64,000 nt of DNA from Pteria penguin (lineage: Eukaryota > Mollusca > Bivalvia > Pterioida > Pteriidae): positions 24,405,034 through 24,469,033 of the forward strand of contig CM068587.1 of assembly GCA_035048485.1 (NCBI GenBank), read 5' to 3'. The position numbers were made by a program, and so were the translations under genes. Shown one piece after another: positions 58,025 through 64,000 of the stretch. Positions within the stretch are counted from its first letter, which is position 1. Each line of letters starts with the position of its first letter. The notes under the pieces are model-generated. The model made no database searches. It saw only the letters and a program-made list of their open reading frames with translations, and had not been told where the DNA came from.

Positions 58025-58275
58025 AATATGTACGTCCTTTGATTGTTCTGTTGTTACGGTGTGTGGGAAGGTGGGCCCGTAAACCGGTTAACCACACCAT
58101 TTGTTTGGCTTTTGTCAAATTAAATGACCGTCCTAAGTCGGTATCGTAATTGCACTACAATCAAATATTTTTGTAATGTGTTATATGTACTAGTACATTA
58201 TTTATATTCATGCATTGTATAGCTCCATGGTGACTTCTGCTACATAACTGAGCAAGTAACTCCTCATTTTTCTTT
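58025..58275 (+). repeat. 3' tail of second Penelope-like family (copy 4)
   Basis: GGGAAGGTGGGCCCGTAAAC, CGGTTAACCACACCATTTGT, GACCGTCCTAAGTCGGTATC, ending GAGCAAGTAACTCCTC. An ATT microsatellite follows at 58303-58335. Confidence 0.85.
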
Positions 58276-58339
58276 TATGCTTATTTCATATATCAAAATA
58301 AACTTTATTATTATTATTATTTTATTATTATTATCTACG

Positions 58340-59330
58340 AAATCATACTAATCTATAAATTAAAATAACCTTCATTTAAATTGATCATGATAAGATATAC
58401 TAGGATCGAAAGATGGATAAAACAAATACATGTATATTAACCAAGGTAACTGCACATGGTGACGGTTTCCTTTACGATATTTTATTTATTAGGTATTGAA
58501 TACAATAACACTTTTATAAGCAAGTTTAAACATTGTAATGTACATTGAAAAATGAAACATTTCAAATATTTCAACTTTATACCCTTGGCTATATTTCAGA
58601 TTTAAAAAATTTCGAAAATTTATTTATTAGCATAGCCTCTATAAACCCCACTGTGTCGTGACATTTAATATAGACGAGCGGGAGAATAACATTATGCTTA
58701 TGTAATGTGACAGTCTATTACATGTATAGGTTATATAGCCATTGTTTTACACCTATTATTTCTTTACAGATATATTGGTGGATATATCGCATGTCTGTGA
58801 ATCAATTACAGGTATATGCTTCGGTGATTCGTCTAATTAACAACTCATCAATGATTCCCAACGTAATTAAGCTGTTTTATGGGTCAGGTCCTAGGTTAAA
58901 AACACCAAGACCATATGCAACCTAATTTATATATCTATAAATGCAACTAATATATCTGTATTTTTATGCGATTAGGAAGCGGGCCGTAGTGATTTAAATC
59001 TTTTTTTTTTTTTTTCGTATATTAAATAGAATAATAAAATGTTGATACATTCCTGATATTCGTTCTCTCAATATACTCTATATTACATGCTGATATTGAT
59101 CATTGTACATATTATGTATATGTGTCTTATAGTAACGTATACACAACCCCATCAAGTATGCCTGCGATAAGCTTGTGGTCTATGGACTTTCTCTGATGTC
59201 GCTGTATGCTTGATTCTTCCTTCTAGTGTGTCACTGAATAATGCGTGGGATGTAATGTCAAGTTAGAACCTCTGTCAATGATATACCTAGAATATCAATG
59301 ACTATGCATAGGAGATCACAAAGCGGTCCA
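58340..59330. other. Non-coding stretch
   Basis: AT-rich; nothing recognised apart from a T run at 59002. Confidence 0.5.
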
Positions 59331-59339
59331 TAAATAGGC

Positions 59340-59715
59340 ACTTGCCTGGCTCTTCCATGACCCGTAGCCGTTCACAGAGAAGGCACGTGCTTGCTACATC
59401 AATGACCCATAGCCACACAGAGAATGGTCATGTGCATGGTACATCAATAATCCATAGCCACGCAGAGGGAGAGAGGGCAGGTGCATGGTATATCAATGTT
59501 CCATAGCTGTCTATGAAAAGACACCTGCATAGCACATCCGTGACCAATGATCGCCAAGAGAGAAGGCACGTACCTGGTACATCAATGACCCATAACCACA
59601 GAGAGAGAGGGCATGTGCATGGTACATCAACGACCAATGATCGCCCAGAGAGAAGGCACATGCCCGGCACATTAATGGCATATGGTCGCCCAGAGAGAAG
59701 GCAAGTCGTCGCCTG
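59340..59715. repeat. 45-bp minisatellite, block 1
   Basis: About eight diverged units of 45 bases with GCACGTGCCTGGTACATCAA, TGACCCATAGCC and CCAGAGAGAAGG. Both strands remain open over much of it, giving 15-residue repeats such as RHMPGTLMAYGRPER (plus) and SLMYHAHALSLCGYG (minus). Confidence 0.9.
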
Positions 59716-60269
59716 AGAACCATAATGTTCTACTGACAAATTTTTAATTTAGAGAAAATCGAGTTTGAAGTTTTGAATACAATTCTTGGCTTCTACATGC
59801 TCTCTAAGATAAAATATATAGATTAATACCATGTATAAAGCGTCAAAGATTTAATTTAAATCTTTATTTACCACAAATTATAATCAGGGATTTTTTACTT
59901 TGACGTTTTTCAAATGTAGATAGAACATTTTTTCTGAATTTTCTTATGAATTTGAGTAAAACCACAATGTTCCATGTCCATTTTGACCACTGAAAAGAGA
60001 GAAAAATATCACGTGATACAGAGATAGAACAGAATGGTATTTTTCCTATCTATAAATTGGATACAGGTTTTTTCCATTGATTACAATAGAAATTATGGAG
60101 ATAGAAAAGGACGGAGTTTAGAAAAGTGGCCCTACCTCCCCCAATAAGCATATATTGATCAATGTAAATCTCTGAAAAGATGGGCAATCCAAAGACGAAT
60201 CCAATGATATATAGAACTCTATTTTTGTCAAATTGGTAGTTAGAACAGTATGGTTCTAAGCCGACGAAG
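59705..60269. mobile_element. MITE-like insertion in the minisatellite
   Basis: The left end GTCGTCGCCTGAGAACCATA, ATGTTCTA and the right end TAGAACAGTATGGTTCTAAG, CCGACGAA are inverted relatives over about 32 bases. The ~560-base interior is AT-rich and unrelated to the array. No clear target duplication. Confidence 0.65.
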
Positions 60270-60712
60270 TGCCTGGCACATTAATGACATATGGTTGCCC
60301 AGAAAGAAGGCACGTGCCTGGCACATCAATAACCCATACCCGTCCATAAAAAGGCATATGCCTGGCACTTCTACGACCTATGGTCGCCCAGAGAGAAGGT
60401 ACATGCCTGGTATATCAATGGTCTATAGTCGCCCAGCAAAATGGCACGTGTCTGGCATACCAATTACCCATAGCCACCCAGAGAGAAGGTATGTGCTTGG
60501 CAGGTCAATGACCAATAACCATCCAGAGAGAAGACATGTGCTTCAGACATCAGTGACCCACAGTCGTCCAGAGAGAAGACACGTGCTTGACACATCAATG
60601 ACCCATAGCCGCCTAGAGAGAGGACATGTGCTTGAGACATTAATGGCCCATAGCCCACATATAAAGAAGGTACTTGCTTGACACATAAATGACCCATAGC
60701 AGCTTAGAAAAA
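60265..60712. repeat. 45-bp minisatellite, block 2
   Basis: About ten units. The plus strand is open for 143 codons with repeats RHMPGTSTTYGRPER, RYVLGRSMTNNHPER, RHVLDTSMTHSRLER; the minus strand is open for 77 codons with SLMCQARVFSLDDCG-like repeats. Confidence 0.9.
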
Positions 60713-60879
60713 TAAGCTTCGTCGTCCGTTCTCAATCGTTAGGCGGCGCTTGTGTACTACGTGTTAGAAACGACTTACGTCATTTTTGTGGGAATACCGT
60801 TTATTTACTTCCCTAACATTAGGATCGAAATAATGGCGACAAAGCCATAGTGGCCGATAGACATTTGTCGTACGTGACA

Positions 60880-61170
60880 TATCAATGACCCATAGCCGCC
60901 CAGAGAATTGGACGTGTTTGATACATCAATGACTCATAGTCGCCCAGAAAATTTGTTCATGCTTAACATTTCAATATCCCATATACGCCCAGGGAATTTG
61001 GGCATGCTTCTTATCAGTATTTCATAGCCTTCAACAAAGAAGGAACGTGCTCGCCACATCAATGACTCGTGACCTTCCAGAGAGAAGGATTGTGCTCGCC
61101 AAATAAATGACTCGTGACCTTCCAGAGAGAAGATATATGATTGACACATTATTGATCCCTACCTGAACAG
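60880..61170. repeat. 45-bp minisatellite, block 3
   Basis: About six diverged units (GACATATCAATGACCCATAG, CCGCCCAGAGAATTGG and so on). Separated from block 2 by ~165 unrelated bases containing TTCGTCGTCCGTTCTC. Confidence 0.8.
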
Positions 61171-61174
61171 AGAG

Positions 61175-63480
61175 AACAGATTGCTTAGAATCAGGTTTTC
61201 AATTAAAATTTTCATAATCCGTACAGTTATGACAAAGACGTTACTTTTTCAGTGTCATAGAATTAATAAAAGAAATTCATTGTAGATGGTATCCCATGCA
61301 GTGATATTCTGAAGTATTTATTTTGGCACTATATCAGTAAATATGTACTAGCTCGCCATGTATATGGGTCAAGCGAAGAAAGTCTAGAAGGCCTTTTAAA
61401 CAAATTATTCTTAAGCAAATACTAAACCTCACTGGTAATTAATATCAATTTAAATGTCTTAATTAGATTTACACCTGCAAGGAGATGCCTCTTCTTGACC
61501 CTGCCCATTGCTCTATCGTATATAAAAGTGATCCGCCTTTGAACAAAACTTTTTCATTACTAATATTGATTAGATTGGCTCAGACAGTATTAAGTTCAAT
61601 GTGGGGTCATTTCCACACTGTATTTCATAAGGTTTGAAAAAGTAGTGCAGCATAACATATGTAAATATTATTACTCGGATGGAAACATTTGTTTTTTGAT
61701 CAATGTTTTGTGTATGTATTTACTGAAAGACTCAATGTCACTGTACTTAGAAAGCCTGTTTACATGTATGTCACGTATTATTGAATTTTAAAGAATACAT
61801 TTTCCGTGTTGTCCGAGGTATGACCGAGGTATAAAGAATTGTGACGTCATTTGATTAACGCTTTTTCACGCATACATGGAAAGATCAATTATTACATTGG
61901 TGTTTGTGTCATATTTTACACAAGTGTTCCTGTATTCACGTACCATTTGTCAAATTTATACATAATGTTCATTCTGATGGTATTTATATAACAAAATAAC
62001 TGAAAAGAACTTTGATCAAAAATCGAAATTTATTTTCATGACGGTATACTTCTTTGCGTTTACTAGTCATTCGTTGTATATTATCTTAGACATTTGTGAT
62101 AAATTCAAATTATTAGTATAGTCACATTTTAAGTAGTATTCTATTTGCTTAAACCTTCTTCATACGAGGACAAAGCAATATAACTTTCAGGGTTTCCAGG
62201 TATCATTCAAATCATGGCTATAGAAATAAATACTTCATATGACGCAATATCAGCACAGCAAAGTAAAACGTACGAACGTTACGAGTCTTATCCTACACTG
62301 AACAACGTACTCTGGTGGACATCCATGGATTTCTGGAAATAAGATACCAGATGCCCGGAGGGAACAAGCTTTCTGTGTATGGCCAAGCACATCGGTCATG
62401 AATGCCAAACTAAATACTTAAAGGTCATGGGAAACATAAATTTTAACCATAAAAATAGGGATAATTGGAAAAATTAACCTTCTTGTATAAAAAACAGATT
62501 TTTCTACTGTGTCATATAGGCATAAATGCATTTATAAGTGAGTAATTAAGAGTAAATACAGAGTGAAATGCCCCTACAGAAATAAAATGTTGTGACGTCA
62601 CATTAGGTCAAGCACGACATTTCTCCATGTAACATACAGGTTTTGAATACAGTTCATATAGTAATTGACCTAATATAACGTCATAGCGATCACAGTCACG
62701 AAAAACCGCGAGACTTGCCGAAGCAACACACATTTACATTTATATTCAAACATCAATATCTCCAGAACGAGTAATTATTTTCAAAAACAAAAAATATGAG
62801 GATGTTATTTAAAGTATATATATATATGTTATTTAAGCAAAAACATAAATTTGTATAATTTAAGTTTCCCATGACCTTTAAACATTGATGAATGATAAAG
62901 CAAATTAGTCGTCCAAAATTATGAATGTAGAGTAAAATTATATAAACAGTTACCCCGCATCAACATAGGGGTATATCAACACTCATGAATATCATATAAT
63001 ATGCTGGGAAAACATGCGATTAATCTGCGAGAAACAGGCCATTTTCGCTGCGAAAAAACTGTGACAAAAAGAAACATTCCATTGTTTTACTACTTAGCTA
63101 CTTGTAAATTTTAAAATTAATCTGTAAATATTTCCGACTTTATTAGAGTAGATAATTTTTTTCAATACACATGTACAATGACATCAAAACTCAAAGCCTT
63201 AGGTCAAACGCTGATAAACTCAATCATTATCATTATCTTTTCACCAAAACTAGCACTTCTGCTATTCATTATCATTTGAGAAAGCTTATCGACGTTTGGA
63301 CATTCAAGAAAAGACCAATCCCGTCACTTTATAACATTTATTTGTGTCGTGACACCGAACGCTAAATACATATTTATGATAATACATAGTTATGTGCTTA
63401 TAAGCGTAATAACTTGCCATTTCTGTATTCAGACAATGCATCCTTCTGAGTATTGTAACTGTTACGGTCATTACCCTAAG
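61175..63480. other. Non-coding stretch
   Basis: AT-rich sequence without recognised genes or repeat families. Confidence 0.5.
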
Positions 63481-63504
63481 TGAAAGATTATTCTTCATAT
63501 CTAA

Positions 63505-63610
63505 CAGGAAACGCAGGCAAACAGGAGACGCTTACTCCGAGGGTCATCTTTTCACTTCTGATTTCTGGGTTCAGTGAATGTCTAACATAGTGCGTTGTTA
63601 TGAGTACAAC
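63505..63610 (+). repeat. Penelope-like 3' tail, no coding part
   Basis: GGAAACGCAGGCAAACAGGA, GACGCTTACTCCGAGGGTCA, TCACTTCTGATTTCTGGGTT and CAGTGAATGTC. Good match to the core of the tail motif. Confidence 0.7.
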
Positions 63611-64000
63611 ATTGACAATGCATCAGTTACTTTCTTAATTTTTATTCTTTTCACTGAACAAAAATAACCATCCGTATGAGAAAATACAGTGTATCAAATT
63701 ATATTCCAAAATGCAGAGGGATGCACTACCCAAAATTATTCATGTTATTAAAGAAATGATCATGGCATGATATAACTAATTCACCGTGTGATTGTCATAT
63801 ATCCAAGATTTTGTTGAATATCATGAATTATCACAAATATTTAGTTCTGTGTTACACTAATTGACTTGGGGTGGATTTTCTACAATTAACCGATAAACAA
63901 CAAATGCGTAGATATTTCAATAAAAATATTGATCAGATGCTTATCATACGTGTATTGTAATAAAAGTTGCCATCGTGTTATTATTATCATTTTATGTGTT

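Overview
This AT-rich window reads as nuclear DNA of a metazoan, most likely a bivalve mollusc. The evidence is two spliced genes with clean GT-AG introns, many tRNA-derived SINEs ending in GATTGATT-like tails, dispersed tandem repeats with short GGACGACGG or GACAGACGG runs, Penelope-like and other non-LTR retroelement debris, and a HEPN (DZIP3-type) gene of a class I recall as expanded in bivalves. No prokaryotic operons, rRNA or phage genes were seen. The species cannot be named from the sequence alone.

Two host genes are well supported, both on the minus strand. (a) 29412-32728: two exons giving about 671 residues, an N-terminal HEPN domain followed by a long coiled coil. (b) 38095-43333: five exons whose phases all agree, giving 419 residues. 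I do not recognise its family, but an E2F-like site lies just upstream of its start. Two further possible host exons (26696-26848 and 50990-51139) are weak.

Most of the rest is layered transposon debris. At 5-13 kb a plus-strand Penelope-like element (copy A) is split by a 6.33-kb insertion (5294-11622). That insertion has perfect inverted ends, a GAG target duplication and arms built from a ~302-bp module. Inside it lie a second Penelope-like copy on the minus strand (copy B, with an N-terminal GIY-YIG domain) and a 5'-truncated Tigger/pogo transposon. After copy A come a LINE reverse-transcriptase remnant (13.2-14.7 kb), a Helitron-type helicase remnant (14.7-15.7 kb) and a palindromic satellite. 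At 18-23 kb there is the C-terminal end of a second Penelope-like family, and a LINE that is itself split by a 2.6-kb TAA-flanked element carrying internal tandem copies. At 44.8-46.6 kb lies an almost intact FLYWCH-MULE transposase gene with two in-frame stops; a shorter, more decayed relative lies on the opposite strand at 57.5-58.0 kb. At 59.3-61.2 kb a 45-bp minisatellite is open on both strands and is interrupted by a MITE.

Recurring 3' tails connect distant fragments. One tail motif (core GGAGACGCTTACTC) follows both Penelope-like coding copies and also stands alone at about 1.8, 48.7, 56.5 and 63.5 kb. A second tail (ending AGTAACTCCT) belongs to the second family and occurs at about 1.9, 18.2, 48.5 and 58.0 kb. 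The remaining stretches hold SINEs, microsatellites, fold-back repeats or nothing recognisable.
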